64,000 bases of DNA, from NCBI RefSeq assembly GCF_001640805.2, contig NC_066855.1, positions 16,152,236 to 16,216,235 on the forward strand, in the 5' to 3' direction. The translations under genes were made by a program, and so were the position numbers. Of this stretch, positions 12,101 through 25,146 are shown piece after piece (the stretch's first letter is position 1; each line of letters starts with the position of its first letter). This DNA is from Lates calcarifer. Taxonomy: Eukaryota > Chordata > Actinopteri > Centropomidae. The notes beneath the pieces were generated by a model. The model was not told where the DNA came from. It did no database searches and was given only the letters and a program-made list of their open reading frames with translations.

Positions 12101-15100
12101 CTCCCATAGGAAGTGTGTAAGGCTTTACAGCACTACTTTACAAACAGAAGAAGCTCTGAGATTCTTTCTGTCATTTATCAAGATCATGAGTCTTGTGTCC
12201 GTTCCCTGAGTGATCGAGGCTTTGCTGAGCTGTTAGCTTCTGGGGTTGCGCTGCTTACAGTACCTGCAACCACTCAGCCTCGGAGCTCAACAGAGTCTAA
12301 AGCACCAGCTTCCCTTTTAGTTTAAGCAAAAGTTAAAGTTATATAAGCTGCTTTCACACACACACTGCGACCCTGAACTTTTCTAGACAGCACCCAGAGA
12401 AGCTGTATGTATGAACACATCTAAATCATTTCAACATTAAACAGACTTCACCCTGCCAGCATCCTTGGTATAAAGTCCTGGTGTAACGTCCAATTTAGCC
12501 GATGTGTGAATAGAGCAGGTCATTGTCGTGAGAGTTCACAGTGGGCGAGGGGGCGTGTTGATGACATTTCTATCCTCTCCTCCTGCAGTGCCAATTTCCA
12601 GTAGGCGAGAACGAGTCTGACATGAGGAATCTCCATCTGTCCACTGCATGTGTGAAAGTTAACTCCAGACAATGTCCAAAGCTCCAAATTGCTTCTCTCC
12701 TCTTTATACTACTGAATATCTTGGCGTTGTGGCCTGTTGGTCGAAGAAAACAACTAATATGAAGATATAATTTTCTACATTTTATAGACCAGTCAATTAA
12801 TATGATAGATGATAGTCAGCTTCAGCCTTGGTACACCCCTTTTCAAATGGTTTACCACTTGGGCATCTGCAGGAGCTTTGGTTTTCTGCCTCTCAGGGAT
12901 GGATGGTGACCGATTATCAGAAACCCCCCTGCAGCATTAACTGGGTCAAGCAGCATCTACTCAGACTAATATGTATCGTGCCAATCTGGATTTGTCATCT
13001 GGCCTTTTCCCAAACCACCTCAGACTCACGCACAGCCTTGCAGACTCTTTGTTTGTGTGAAGACAGGCAGGATTTTAAAGAATCACGGTGCACACGGTGT
13101 AATCTTATTCTCCAGCAGTTACTATTCAGCTCAGCGGTTCCCACAGGAGCTCTGGACTGACCTTTTCTGCTCTGTCATCATTTTCATGCTGCCTGCTGTA
13201 ATTGAAACAGTATCAGTCATTGCTGATAAGCCAGGTGGAGCAGCGCCTGGTGAAAACTGCCTCATCACCACAGACCCAGCAGTTTTCATGGCCAGTGTGC
13301 CAAAGAAAGTCTCTGTTAATCCTTTTGCTGTGATTCTAAACGAGGGTAAACCTAAGCTGGTGTCAGGAGTGAAGGCGGGGTTTATTAAACTGACAAAAAC
13401 TGTCACGTTGTGTGTTGACTTGACAAACAGCCTGAGGAAGCAGACGGTGAAATCATGTCATATTTGTCTTTGATTGCAGTCGTCTGGTCCGTTCACCCTA
13501 ATTATGCAATGCCTTTACGTAATTTGTGCGATTATCTTGTGTTTCGTGGTCTGATTAGGTGACGAAGGGTTTAGCTGCGCTCTTCATCAGGAGAGGTCAT
13601 CCTCTTCCTCTTTCTGTAATCTGATAGTCAGACTATATGTATGGCAGGGTGACGGTGGAGGTTAGTTCACTTAGTAATTTTTGTTTTTTTGCCTACTTTT
13701 TGTGCGAGAGGAAGGTTCTTCTCTTTGTCATTTGAACTTTATCAGTGGAATCAAACATTTAACAGTGAATTTTCCCCAAAGCAGCAGGTGTTAAATGACA
13801 ATTTCTTTTGTAATCATCTATAATTTAAAATGAACAAAAACCTGCACACTACCTTTCATTGCTCCAAATTCTTGAAGTGCAACGCACATCACCTTTAGCC
13901 ACCATTTAGCGAGGCAGGTGACAGGTTCCCTCCATCAGTTTTTAAAATCTCCTCAGCAGAAATCTAGATGGTTTGTGTCCCTGTACTCTCTCTGTAGGGG
14001 ACCTACATAGTCTCCATGTATTTTTGGTAGAAAGTGGCAAACACTGGATGAAATGCGATTATACCCTTCATTGCTCTTTCAGTGCTTTGCATGTGCTTTA
14101 AAATGATAGAACACATCTGGAACAATGACACTGCACAGTATAATACAATCTAACACAACAGTTGCACAAACTAAACTCTCAAATAAACCATAGTTGGATC
14201 AACATCACTGTAAGCAGGGATTTGTTGCAGACATATTGCTGTTATTTTGCCCATGCCCTGTGTGGTATAAATACATATTTTTTTGAAGGTATTAAGGTGG
14301 CAGGTGTAAGGATGAAGACAGTTTCCCTCTATTCTGCTTTATTCAGTGTCACTAATCAGTGTTGTATCTTCCTCAGGTGCACGTCATTCATGTTCTGTGG
14401 CCTGTATGCTGCGCTCGTATTCGGCGGTCAGCACTTCATGAGGGAGAGGCCGAAGCTGAACCTGCGACGCCCGTTAGCCCTGTGGTCGCTCAGCCTGGCC
14501 ATCTTCAGGTGAGTCCTCTCATGACCTCATCACACAAACACCTGCAGACTGACAGCTGATTTGTTTTATTTCTCTAAAAACATTGACTCCTCTCTCTTCA
14601 TATATTTTCCTCATGTCTTAAGGCATGTCCTAAGGTGCAAGGATGAGGGACACAGCACTGAGTCAGACTGCAGGGAGGGAATTTACATATTCACATCTAA
14701 AAATGTTGAAACCAGTCAGATGACATGACTGTCACCAACACATTCGTCACTGGATTTAAAGCCGTGAGCTGTGCACTCTAGGAAAAGGCCAAAGCTTTTG
14801 CAGAATGGAAAATGATTTTTACACCTCACCAGCTCAGACCCATATCCTGTGTCAGCACTGCATTATCACACTGCATTAACGTTGCTGTGAATACAGGGAA
14901 AACAAACATCTGTCCTCTGACAGCTGCACAAGTTTGTTGTCTCATCTTTCCAAAGAATTCTCCACAACACGTCACCTGTAGTCTGCTAAGTTTATGTTAT
15001 TTTTCATGTTTCATAGATCGCTGTGTTGTGGAAATACAACAATTAGTCGAGTAATTGAGTAGTCAATAATCAGGAAATGTCACTATATGTGACACTGAAA

Positions 15101-18100
15101 GTGTTAAAAGGCTGAGCCCCTTCCGCATGCTGAAAAAAAACCCACAAACAAACAAACAAACAAACAAACATGGTGCCTACTTTGTAATCACTGCCAGGAG
15201 AGTTTGAACAGTCTGTGACCCACTTGGCAGGTCACAGCAGCACTGCTGTCCTGCTCCATCACCGGTGGATGTGTGTGTGGTGCACTGAGGCCTCAATCTA
15301 ATCTTAATCCTAGAGCAGTGGGCATAACCTGCCCTCGCCACCCCTCTTCCATTGGGATGTGATACTGTGAACCAGTGGACTTGCTGTTGAGTGCCATAGA
15401 AATCTTTTCACTGGATTTTGTTGACAATACAAATCCCTCAACAAAACAATCTTTACAGAGTCTTGTGAATTAGAAAACGTCATGAAGAAGCCGATGAGAC
15501 GACTGGGATCCACAGCAGCTTCAAGAATCGTCTTGGAGAGATTTCAGAATCAGAATATCCCTCTGATTCATCAACGTGTCAGGACAATGAAAACTGAAGA
15601 GCAAAGCTTTCATTTGACGCTCCGCCCAGTCATTCCAGTCATACGTTAATATTGTCAAGAGCTCGGTTTAGACCTGCTCCTTACAAGAAGTGCCCCGAGA
15701 TAACATCTGTTGTGAATTCCTGCAGAACAGAGGAGTCATTTCTCCTGTAATATTTTCTAAATTGTAAATTCAATGTGGAAACCAAATATCTGCAGATTGT
15801 GCACTTTAAGTATACAGCTCATCTCTGTATTCTTTGTACACTGAACTGAAGCATGTTGGTATTGTTGTGTTGGGCAGGAGAATTCCTTCCTGTAATCTCT
15901 GGATCAATGTATGAGTACACCCTACTGTAACTGCAGGGCTCTTAGGTTTTATTGACATTAGAGGGATGAGTAACACTGAGCCTTTATGGCTGTAGAGAAC
16001 ATGTGGAGTCCACTGTCAGGTACCAGTAATGTTTATATGGAAACAAAAGACATGGGTTTGTAAAAATGCTGCTTTTAAGCTGAAGTTCATGACTGTTTGA
16101 AACCTAAAAGTTTTTTTTTCTCACCAGAAAAATATCAAAATTCAATGATGGGTTTGGTACATACGTCTGATGGCTGGTGTAGCAGAAAAAAATCATTTCT
16201 TGGATGACAAAAACTCTTTTAAGATGCCTTAGGAATGAGTGTGTATTAAAAGTCCATATTTGGTTTGTTTTGATTCAGTTCAGTTTGATTCTTGAAGATT
16301 TGATGGCATGAGATACAAATACTTACAGTCTATGAATATGGAACTCAAACTGTCACAGAGAGACCCATCAGGTGAACTCTCTGTGTTTCCCCGATTCAGC
16401 AAATGTGACATATGTACATTTATATTTATTATCTTGAATGACAAATAAACCTTTTGGATCATTTAAATCATATGGAAATAGGTTTCACCATATATATATA
16501 TATATATATAACTGTAATAACAAACCAAGTAAAATATAAATTGTACCATTTATAAGAAGGAATCACATCCTTTGCATAACCTTGAGGACAAGGTACACAT
16601 ATTTATTTAAGGACACAGATTTGAAGGTTGATTTAGCATTTTTAACGGCTGATATTGGGTCATTAGGCTGAAAGTTCCTGTGTCCTGAACCAGTTTTCAG
16701 TGCAGAACCCTATGTTTCCAGAGCCTCTTAAATTACACAAGGCATTCATTTACTAATGTGTTTTCATGTTGTGTGGTCACTTTACAGTATCATAGGAGCT
16801 TTCAGGACCGGACTCTACATGCTTCACGTCCTCACAACCAGCGGCTTCAGACAGTCGGTGTGTGACACCAGTTTCTACAGCGCCCCCATCACCAAATTCT
16901 GGGCATACGCCTTCGTTCTCAGCAAGGCCCCCGAGCTGGGTAAGGCTTCCTGATCCAATCCTTGGTGTCGACTGTACCTTTAACCCCAAACAAGTCATTT
17001 CACTTGTGAGGTCTACGTTCCTCTGAGCACTTAAACCTTCCAGTAAATTTATCAGCAATTATCTTAAGAGCTGCCTCGCTGGGGTTGAGATGCTGTCTCC
17101 ATGTCTGCCGGGTAATCTCGTCTCTTCGTGCTCTCTGTCGGACAGACTTGGCTGATTGCTCTAGGAAATGGAAGCAGATGCTGAGGTGGCGAGAAAATTC
17201 TATTAGTGTATGATTGATACAGACGATGTTTCCTCAGCTGCAGGCAGGAGGTACATCTTCATCCTCCTCCTGGTCAGACCATTACTTCACCACAGCATAC
17301 AGACTGTATCTGTGTGTGTGTTGGTTAGAACATCGTCCTCAGTCAGACGATTTGAGGTTAAATTGAGAAGGAAATGTTTGTAATATTTCTGCATTGCACA
17401 GGGAAACTAGGTACACACAGCTGTAGTAAATGCAGCAGGTCAACTTATCTTTCAGATACGTTTAGCAAACCTCACGGTTTGTTTACAAGCTTTCTGATCA
17501 TCTGACTGATGGTGACGATCTGAACAGAACCAGGTTTTATGAAACTGGACTCGTCCTTTAACAGTCATGTATCAGATGTATGCTCATAATGCAGTATAAA
17601 CTTGTATTTGTAAGGGCTGATGTAATACCTGAGTTTCAGTACTGGATAGTTCCACCTTTTTCTTTCCTCATACGGATTCTGATACCTGAACTGTTCTGAA
17701 CTCAGCTGATACGGAGAACTGATATTAGATCTGACTCTGTCCCAAATGTAAACACTAAAACTCGCTGTGTGAAAATGATTAGAATCATTTTTATCTAATG
17801 TAACAGGAAGCAGGAGATTGCTGTCAGCAGCTCATAGTAACAGAATGAAGGATCTTACTCTTTGATAAAAAGGTCTGTGTGTGTAGGAAACATATCCATA
17901 ATGCTGTCAGACACTTATAATAACAATCTGTTTTTTTAACCAGAAACAGTGGTTTTATCACTCTGTTCAAAGCCACCATAATTTACCTCACAGTGGTAAA
18001 AACAAGCACTTTAGTGAACATACTTTAATGTGACAGTTGTCCATTGGATTACATTGCAGCAGCTTTTTTTGTTCCTGTCAGTCATTTATACCTGAAAACA

Positions 18101-18610
18101 TGGGAGAAGGTTCAAAAATAGCCGGAGTCATCCTTTAAGCCCAGGTGAATACTTTCATCTCCTTCTCTGCCTCCCTCAGGTGACACTGTGTTCATCGTAC
18201 TGCGGAAGCAGCGCCTCATCTTCCTGCACTGGTACCACCACATCACCGTGCTTCTCTACTCCTGGTACTCCTACAAGGACCAGGTAGCGGGTGGCGGCTG
18301 GTTCATGACCATGAACTACATGGTTCACTCTTTCATGTACACGTATTATGCGGCCCGGGCGGCCGGCCTGCGGGTGCCCCGACCCTGCGCCATGATCATC
18401 ACGGCCACCCAGATCCTGCAGATGGTGATGGGGCTGGCCGTGGTGGGCCTGGTGTACTACTGGATGAACGAGGTGCGCTGTCCGTCCAACCTGGGCAACA
18501 TCACATGGGGGTCTCTCATGTACCTCAGCTACTTGATCCTGTTTGCCTCGTTCTTCTACAACTCCTACCTCAAAGGCTCCTCCAGCGGCAAAGGATCTAA
18601 GTCAGAGTAG
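9150..18610 (+). CDS. elovl6l: Elongation of very long chain fatty acids protein 6-like (four exons, complete)
   Basis: Coding exons are 9150-9244, 14377-14508, 16788-16939 and 18180-18610. All junctions are GT-AG and in phase, giving 269 aa (human ELOVL6 has 265). The enzyme is the ER 3-ketoacyl-CoA synthase that condenses malonyl-CoA with C12-C16 acyl-CoAs to reach C18. Visible features are an N-glycosylation sequon NES at residues 2-4, the exon 1 end EWMQENW, the histidine box HWYHH at 143-147, the elongase motif NYMVHSFMY at 172-180, many hydrophobic membrane segments, and a C-terminal KGSKSE tail matching the K-x-x-K-x-E end of ELOVL6 (ER retention). The core is close to ELOVL6, but the last 80 residues (from about TQILQMVMG) diverge, which fits the teleost elovl6-like paralogue. 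The start is supported by alignment to the ELOVL6 N-terminus. elovl6 itself is the main alternative name. Confidence 0.93.
9322..9355. repeat. (CTC)n trinucleotide run
   Basis: About 11 CTC units lie less than 80 bp after the exon 1 donor of elovl6l. They give a false poly-Arg ORF on the minus strand. Confidence 0.9.
9780..14376. other. Large first intron of elovl6l: repeats and unassigned DNA
   Basis: The intron holds dispersed repeats (AAAAGTA-type near 9780-10445; an AT-rich GATTAAT-containing repeat near 11060-11290, related to copies near 26690-26880 and 62757-63230; a copy of a repeat near 11935-12090 shared with 38.8 kb). A 138-aa ORF at 13057-13473 has no recognisable domain or splice context, and I treat it as chance. 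Confidence 0.4.
11935..12095 (-). repeat. Dispersed repeat, copy 1
   Basis: The segment around AACCTTAAAATAACAGCCTC and GGGAGAATGGAGCCTCTTTC aligns in reverse complement with 38835-38930. The two are 27 kb apart in different genes, so it is an interspersed repeat. I do not know the family. Confidence 0.6.
16490..16511. repeat. (TA)n microsatellite
   Basis: About ten TA units in intron 2 of elovl6l. Confidence 0.85.
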
Positions 18611-21600
18611 CATGTCTGCACTGTGCTCAACAGTCGTCTCAAAGAGTGCCATATGCAGAAATGACCAACAGTGAGGGGCCATGAATGTGTGAGTCTCAAC
18701 TAGGCAACTGGTTGCTCGGTCCTCCTCTTGTTAGGACTTTTTCCAGGCATCTGTAGCTCAAAACAATGATACATCTGTGGATTTAGAGCAGTAGGAAGGA
18801 AGGAAAGAGGAGACCGGTTCAGACTCAGCACAGCTTAAATATAATTTCATGATTAGTTGTTAGTACACAATGTAATATTATTATAGAAGCATATGAGGGA
18901 GAACCGTGTTTTTTTAAGACTAACACAGCACTCATTTAAATCATTTAAATTATTGTCTTGGCAAATCACACTCTTGACCAGTATAAAAAAATCAGCCATA
19001 TGAGGGCCAAGTTTATGTCAGAGGTTTGCATTTTTGTATTGTAATGAAGAGATGTATACCTAAAAGCTCTGAACTAGTAAGAAGTACCTAAGCTTTTTAA
19101 ATTGTTTAAGGAGTTGTTCAACATTTTGTGAAATAGTCATAACATGAGAAATTCCATATTTAGCCTGGTTTATATTTCTGGATATGATCGACACAGAAAT
19201 ACAAGGCCCTGTTTATATGACAACAATTTTGCTAAAAACTCAAATGTCAGTCCTTCGTGTTTTAAAAAGGTTCAGTAGATGGCAGTGTAACTTGATGAAT
19301 TTGCAGCACAAATACAGCTTTATAGTCCGCCATAGATGTTGCTGTTCTTTTGTTTGTGCATTGCTATTAGGCTGAATACATAATAGCCAAGCATGAGGTG
19401 GGGCAGTGTTCACAGTTTTCATAAGAACTGACAGGTTCAAAAGATTACAATCTGAAACCCAGTTTCAAAGGTTTGCATTTTCACGCCCTCAAGACCTGGT
19501 GAATGAAAGGCTAAACCGCTACAAATGTTTACAGTTTTATGCAAAAACCGTTGTGGTGTAAACAGGGCCTGAACAAATCATTAGTCTTATGTCTGGAGTC
19601 AGGAAGTAGTGGTTAGCGTAGCTTAGCATAAAGACTGAAGGCAGGTGGGAACAGCTAGCTCTGTCTAAAGAAAAAAACACGTACAAAAACCTCTAAAACT
19701 TTAATTAAATTTAAATGCTGTGCTGGTTGCACAGGTTTTGGCTCATATGGACGTCAGTGCACAGTCACATTCAAGCACAAACATTTCCTTTCACATCATT
19801 GTTTGTGTACTGATTTAAAAAGTGATACAGCATGTTAATTTGTAAGCTTTTCAAGTGTTGGTAGTGTTATTTTTCTCTTTCCACAGAGTCACGTTAGCCA
19901 TTTCCTCCTGCCTCCTGTTTTTACATTTAGCTGGGTGAACCACATCCTGACTTAATGCACGCAGGAGTGCTGAGATCGATTTTCTCAACTAATGCTCAGA
20001 TGGAAACCAAATAAGCTTATTCCCCAAAATGTTGAACTGTTCCTTTAAAATCGTGTGTGTTTTAGCCTTTAGCATAACTGTAGTCTGCAGAATAGTAACA
20101 TTAGGATTACCAGAAGGGAAAGAAGACTTCACATGCACTGAATGACCGAGGGATGTTTTCTCATGTTTGGTTGTAGCACTCACCACACACACACATACAC
20201 TACACTACACACAGCGTTTAAAGCTGTTAGTCAGAAATACTTCTGTGCTCATGTCACAGATCACCCTCCCTACTTACTCTGCTCATCAACCACATAGCAT
20301 GTTATCTTTTTATTGGGCTGTGTGTGGCTGCAGGGAAGCGAGATATGCTAATACACACCGACTAGGTGTTGTTTAAAAAGGGAAAATGAAGATCAGTTTA
20401 ACCCAGCCTTTACTTCACGTCTGCTCTCACCACACGAGCACTCGATAAGATCACATTCCTTAGCTGACAGACGTCCCAGAGCAAATTACTTCTGTGTACT
20501 TGAACGTGACCTGCTGTCCCCGTCCTTCACTGTTCTTGTTAAAACATGTTTACACACTCAGCACATTCTGCCTTCTTTACCTCACCTGAGAACTTACACC
20601 GAACAACCACCAGTCTGCGTCTTGATGAACGAGATTGTACAGTTACATTATGAGCTGTACAGTATACATCAGCGGTCAGGTGTATAAAGCTCTGTGTACA
20701 AACACAAACACTCCTGTTTCCTGATGTAATTGTTTGGAAACTGAGAGCACATGCACAAGAATGCAAGCTACATGTAAACACACCCGTAATCGCTTGTTTA
20801 CACCTAAAACCAAGAGCAGTCAACGAAAAGAACAGCAAAGGAGGAGCATAATACAGCTGATAGTTTCACAGAGAGGTGGCCATTACGCACGGCTGTGGTT
20901 ATTTAGAACACTTGTATTACAGCCTGTCATTATGTCACATCGTCATAAAAGACCAGGAATAAATCAGTGGTCACTTATTCTGAGACAGACTTTGAAATTA
21001 AGGATTAAAAAAAATAAATAAATACAGGGAAATAAGCCCACTGCTGTGAAGTAAAAATAATAACAGATTTTGAAAAGCAAATCGTATTAACCCAAAACGT
21101 AAGACTAATCTTAATGCATTAACTTCATTGGGCAAGTGACAGACAAAAAAAATGAAGGAAGAGAAAGAGGAGTAAGATATGTAACAAAGGCCCAGAATCA
21201 AACAGAGGATCAGGACAAACATACATTCTCTTTTTGCAACTGTAGTTATTTGCCTTTGTCTGGGAGCAATGAAGAAATGCTGCCCTGTAGACCAAAACAA
21301 AACAGTCTGCACAGAACAAGGAAATGTAACTCTGTGATGGGTCATTCTATCTCAATATCAAGGGTGGCCAACTCATCTGTATGTGTCTGGGTTTGAGTGC
21401 ATTCTTTCATATATATATATATATATATTTATTATTAGATAGACAGACCTACAAGTGAGGTTTGGGCGTGAGCTGGGTTTGTTTCCGTTTATTGTCACAG
21501 CCTTACCTCAGGCACAGAGACACTGATTGCATTTATTTGAATATATGAAACTGACAAGCTAAAATGGGGTGTTTAGTTTAATTAGTGCTCTGTGGACTTG

Positions 21601-22887
21601 CAAAAAAAACCCCACACACCATCAGTGGAACCTGTCTGAATTCTAAACCTAAAGGTTCTGTTTTTTGATTCATATGTTTAATCTCATATGTTTAATGTTG
21701 TTTGTCATATCCCTTAAATCTTCATTGATGGCCCTGATCCCTACTTTGAGAAATAAGTGTGAGGTATTCTTCTTTTATAAAAACAAGTTTATGAATGGGA
21801 AAAGACCAAGTGCATGGTGTACACAGAGTTTATACATCAGGCCCCTGGATACTGTGTCAGAGCAGAAACGTCCCGTACGTCCTGCGTTTGTCCTTTTCTT
21901 CCACTGGCGATCCAGCCCCAGCCCCAGCGTACTGTAGATCCTCACGGGGGTGGATCAACTGACGTGGTTCAAATTCAAGCTAAACTGAACATGACAGTAG
22001 TGATTCAGGCGATAACGTGCACATTGAGGTGCTGATCCTGAATCTGCGCTCACTGAGCTGCTGAGACAGAAGATATGAAGCAGCGTGTCCAGTGTAAATA
22101 ATAAGAGCCTATTTTTTTTCTTAATATATCACGTTCTCCAGCAGAGGTTTCTCAGTTTTGTTCCATCCAGATGTTGTGTTTTTACATTACATTCCTCACA
22201 TCTGCTGACAAACTGCTCACAACAGAACACCACTTTGCCTCTTTATAGACTCTAAAAGCCATTAATACTTAGTATGTTAAAGGTAATGTGTGTAGCATAA
22301 TTTCATACTGTCCTATTGTCCTCGTGTCCTGTGTTTTATGCTGTTGCATCTAACCACTATTACTGTTCAGTCCATGGCAGCTTCCTGTGTCTTTGTCATG
22401 GAGGAGCTGTGGTTTACATTTGTCTTGTCACCGTCGTCTTGTGTGCGTTTGTGTTAATTACCGTGTTTGTGTCAGTGATGTAGCTGTAATTACTGTAGGA
22501 TTTTTTTGAAACTTTCCAGCTGACGAAGTGTGTCTCAGACTTGCCTTCCTGCTGCTTTTGATAATGACAGTGGTTTCATGTCCAGCATCGAATATCCCTG
22601 AATCTGAATCTTCACCACCAACATGTTGCCAGAGGTGAAAACTGCCAGTCGTGAGGATGTGAGAGCTGATTGGCTGACTTGTTGTACCACCGTTAAACTT
22701 TGGAGTTGTAACGGGTCGTGTTTGTGCCAAACAGTGCCTCTGTTTGTTTGTTTTTATCAAACACTGGTTCAGACTCTTGTTGGTCTGTGCGTTACGTCTG
22801 TTTCACTCCTGTAGATTCTGCTGTCAACTGCAGGTGAAGGAAAAAAAAACATTTAAAGGGCTTTAGATGTTGAAATGTTACAATAAA
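18611..22887 (+). other. Possible long 3' UTR and downstream region of elovl6l
   Basis: No coding exon follows the stop. The region includes an inverted-repeat element (19107-20047) and a (TA)n run near 21410. An AATAAA at 22882-22887 is one candidate polyadenylation signal, but the true 3' end cannot be set from sequence. ELOVL6 in other vertebrates also has a long 3' UTR. Confidence 0.3.
19107..20047. mobile_element. Non-autonomous inverted-repeat DNA element
   Basis: The left end (about 19108) reads AAGGAGTTGTTCAACATTTTG. The right end, reverse-complemented, reads AAAGGAACAGTTCAACATTTTG. These are matching terminal inverted repeats of about 25 bp. The interior contains the block with TAGCTTAGCATAAAGACTG and CAGCTAGCTCTGTC that recurs near 30780-30850 and 31570-31640. 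There is no transposase ORF, so it is a MITE-like passenger. Confidence 0.65.
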
Positions 22888-23316
22888 TCCATCCTGGTTT
22901 TAAAAAGTCTTCAGTCGTTATTTTTGAGATCATCGTGTCACAGAGAACGAAACCAAACTACTTCAGTTAATCTGTTTTCTAAATAAGTTTGTATTTCTTC
23001 TCTCTGTCTATCTGTGAACACACACACCTCGAGAGAATTTCTTCAAATTTAGTACAAGCTCAGTGCAAAGTGAGTGTGTTGCTAATAATTACTCCATGCC
23101 TAATGGTGAGTGACTGAAGTATATCACTGTAATTCATTCCAAGGCTAAAAATGAAATCAAGTCAAAATTGTTCATGTTTGTAAGTGACCACTGATGATAC
23201 CTTTGCCAATGAGTCAATAAACTGACTGATAATCATTTTATTGTGGCTATGACTTAATGATCTCGCTCCCACACGTTATTAGCTCATATAACTCAAATTA
23301 ACAGTTTGGTGGTCAA

Positions 23317-23329
23317 AGGTCAAAGGTCA
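23317..23329 (+). promoter_or_regulatory. Perfect DR1 nuclear-receptor site
   Basis: The sequence is AGGTCA-A-AGGTCA. It is preceded by a third half-site (TGGTCA, 23310-23315) at the same one-base spacing. DR1 is the canonical element for PPAR/RXR and HNF4. It lies in a dispersed repeat related to the one at 48.2 kb. Occupancy is not shown. Confidence 0.45.
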
Positions 23330-23454
23330 AGATCACTGTGACATATTTTTGGTCATAACTTGAATTCATATGCTGATTAACTTCAGCTGGGCTGGTTGAT
23401 GGAGACACACAGCTGTGAGGTGACAGCTTTAGGTTTATTTCTGCTTATGTTTTG

Positions 23455-23740
23455 CAGTGGTTAGCACCGTCACCTCACAGCAGGAAGGTTCTGGGTCTGA
23501 ACCAGGGTTTGGCCCGGGGCTGTTCTCCCTGTGCCTCCGGGTACAAAGTCCAAAGACATGCAGATTAATTGGTGATGCTAAATTGCTTGTAGGTGTGAAT
23601 GTGAGTGTAGATGGTTGTTTGGGTCTATATGTCAGCCCTGTGATAGACCCTGCCTCTAGCCCAGTGTCAGCTGGGATTGGCTCCAGCAGCCCTGTGACCC
23701 TCAGACGATAAGTGGGAAAGATAACAGAAGGATGACTGGA
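23455..23740 (+). mobile_element. SINE-like repeat, nearly full copy
   Basis: The copy starts with GTGGTTAGCACCGTCACCTC and a TTCTGGGTCTGAACC box. It continues through CCAAAGACATGCAGATTAAT and GTGAATGTGAGTGTAGATGG, then GCTGGGATTGGCTCCAGC, and ends in a GATGACTGGATG tail. Parts recur at 36.3, 38.3 and 46.9 kb. The head resembles a tRNA-type promoter. It is a fish interspersed repeat and not a gene. Confidence 0.7.
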
Positions 23741-24919
23741 TGTTTTGGAATATTTTGGGAAGCATTTCATCACTTTAATGGTACATTTCCTCCTAAAATT
23801 ACCCTCTCTGCTGAGGACAAACTGATTGAGGACAGTCTCTGATAGCCACTGTCCTCCACCTTCACAACCAGTTAATCCCCATGTAACAGTAAAAAAAAAA
23901 AAAAAGTACAGGAATTTGTCTCAGTGACACAGTTAAAACCCCTCCAGACTCCTGTGGTCTTAAAACAAGCAGCTCTGCAGCAACACAGCCCATCCCATGT
24001 GAACGTCCAGCCGGCTGAGATATGAAGCGCTGGGAGGCCGTGGGTTGATGGAGGTCAAAGCTCTGCCTGCTCAGCACATTAGTCTTGCAGCTGTGGGTGG
24101 TGACACCAGAGGACATGGAGGACAGAGACACTGAGAGGAAGCTAACTCGAGCTAACTCATACTCTGCAGTATAGCTCATGACAGATCAGGGTCACAACTG
24201 CAGGTTTTCTCCAGACAAAACTACCAGCAGAGTCTGAGTTACTGTGACAAAAATCCCAGGAGGTTTATGGGTGAAAACATCATCAGTCCTGATCTGTCTT
24301 CATAATAAAGCCTTTAGCGCCCTCGTGTGGCACAAGTGAGTGCACGGCCTTGAGCAGTTAAAAGTCACAGAGAAGCTGTGGAAACAACAGCTTCGGTTCA
24401 AACAACAACAACAACAACAAAAACACTGTGAACCATTTATTTCCCACTTTATCGCAGTTAATTGAAAGCAGCTGTGGGAACCTCTGCACGGACGGCGAAG
24501 CACGCGAGATGCCACGTGAAGTTGCCTTCAGGGGCCGACGAAAAAAAAGGTAATTCACAGCTGAAGATGCATCAATGAAGGAGGAATTAACAGCTCTTCT
24601 CACGTGTCTCCATTTCTTCTTTGTTCTATTTTCAAGCATATTTTAAACCGGAGCTGTGATGACACTAAAGTTACTAAGTCCTTAAGTATATTTTTACTTT
24701 TTTTTTTTTTTTAATTTTAGTTTACCTTTTACTCCACCATAGTCAATTACTTTCTTATAGTTGCACATAAAACACATGTTCACATATGAAACAGTACATT
24801 GACAACATATGAAGTCATTTGAATTAACTCTAAAAGGTGTTTCAAGACATAATTAAACAAGATATGAAAGAAACACAAAGCAATAAAAAAGACATGTAAA
24901 CAGGATGTTAAAAAAAGAT

Positions 24920-25146
24920 TTACATCCTGTCATTTTGCATTGCATACCTCATTGTGTTGTGTTAATGTCTATTGTATTTTACTTTTATCTCATCTCTATA
25001 TTCATTATTTCTATTTTATTTAATTTTTTATTGACATTATACATTATTTATATTTATCTGTACTGCCATTCTAAGAGTTGCTAAATTGTGTTTCATTGTT
25101 TTGGAACAGTGACAATAAAGATCTATTCTATTCTATTCTATTCTAC
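24920..25146 (+). mobile_element. LINE 3' end with (TTCTA)n tail
   Basis: The stretch is AT-rich 3' UTR-like sequence, ending in ACAGTGACAATAAAGATC followed by TATTC/TTCTA pentamer repeats. This is the usual 3' end of a fish non-LTR retrotransposon with a short tandem tail. There is no coding part. Confidence 0.65.

Noticed and set aside
13057..13473. 138-aa ORF in elovl6l intron 1
   Set aside because: No recognisable domain, no splice or start context, and the opposite strand is also open; likely chance.
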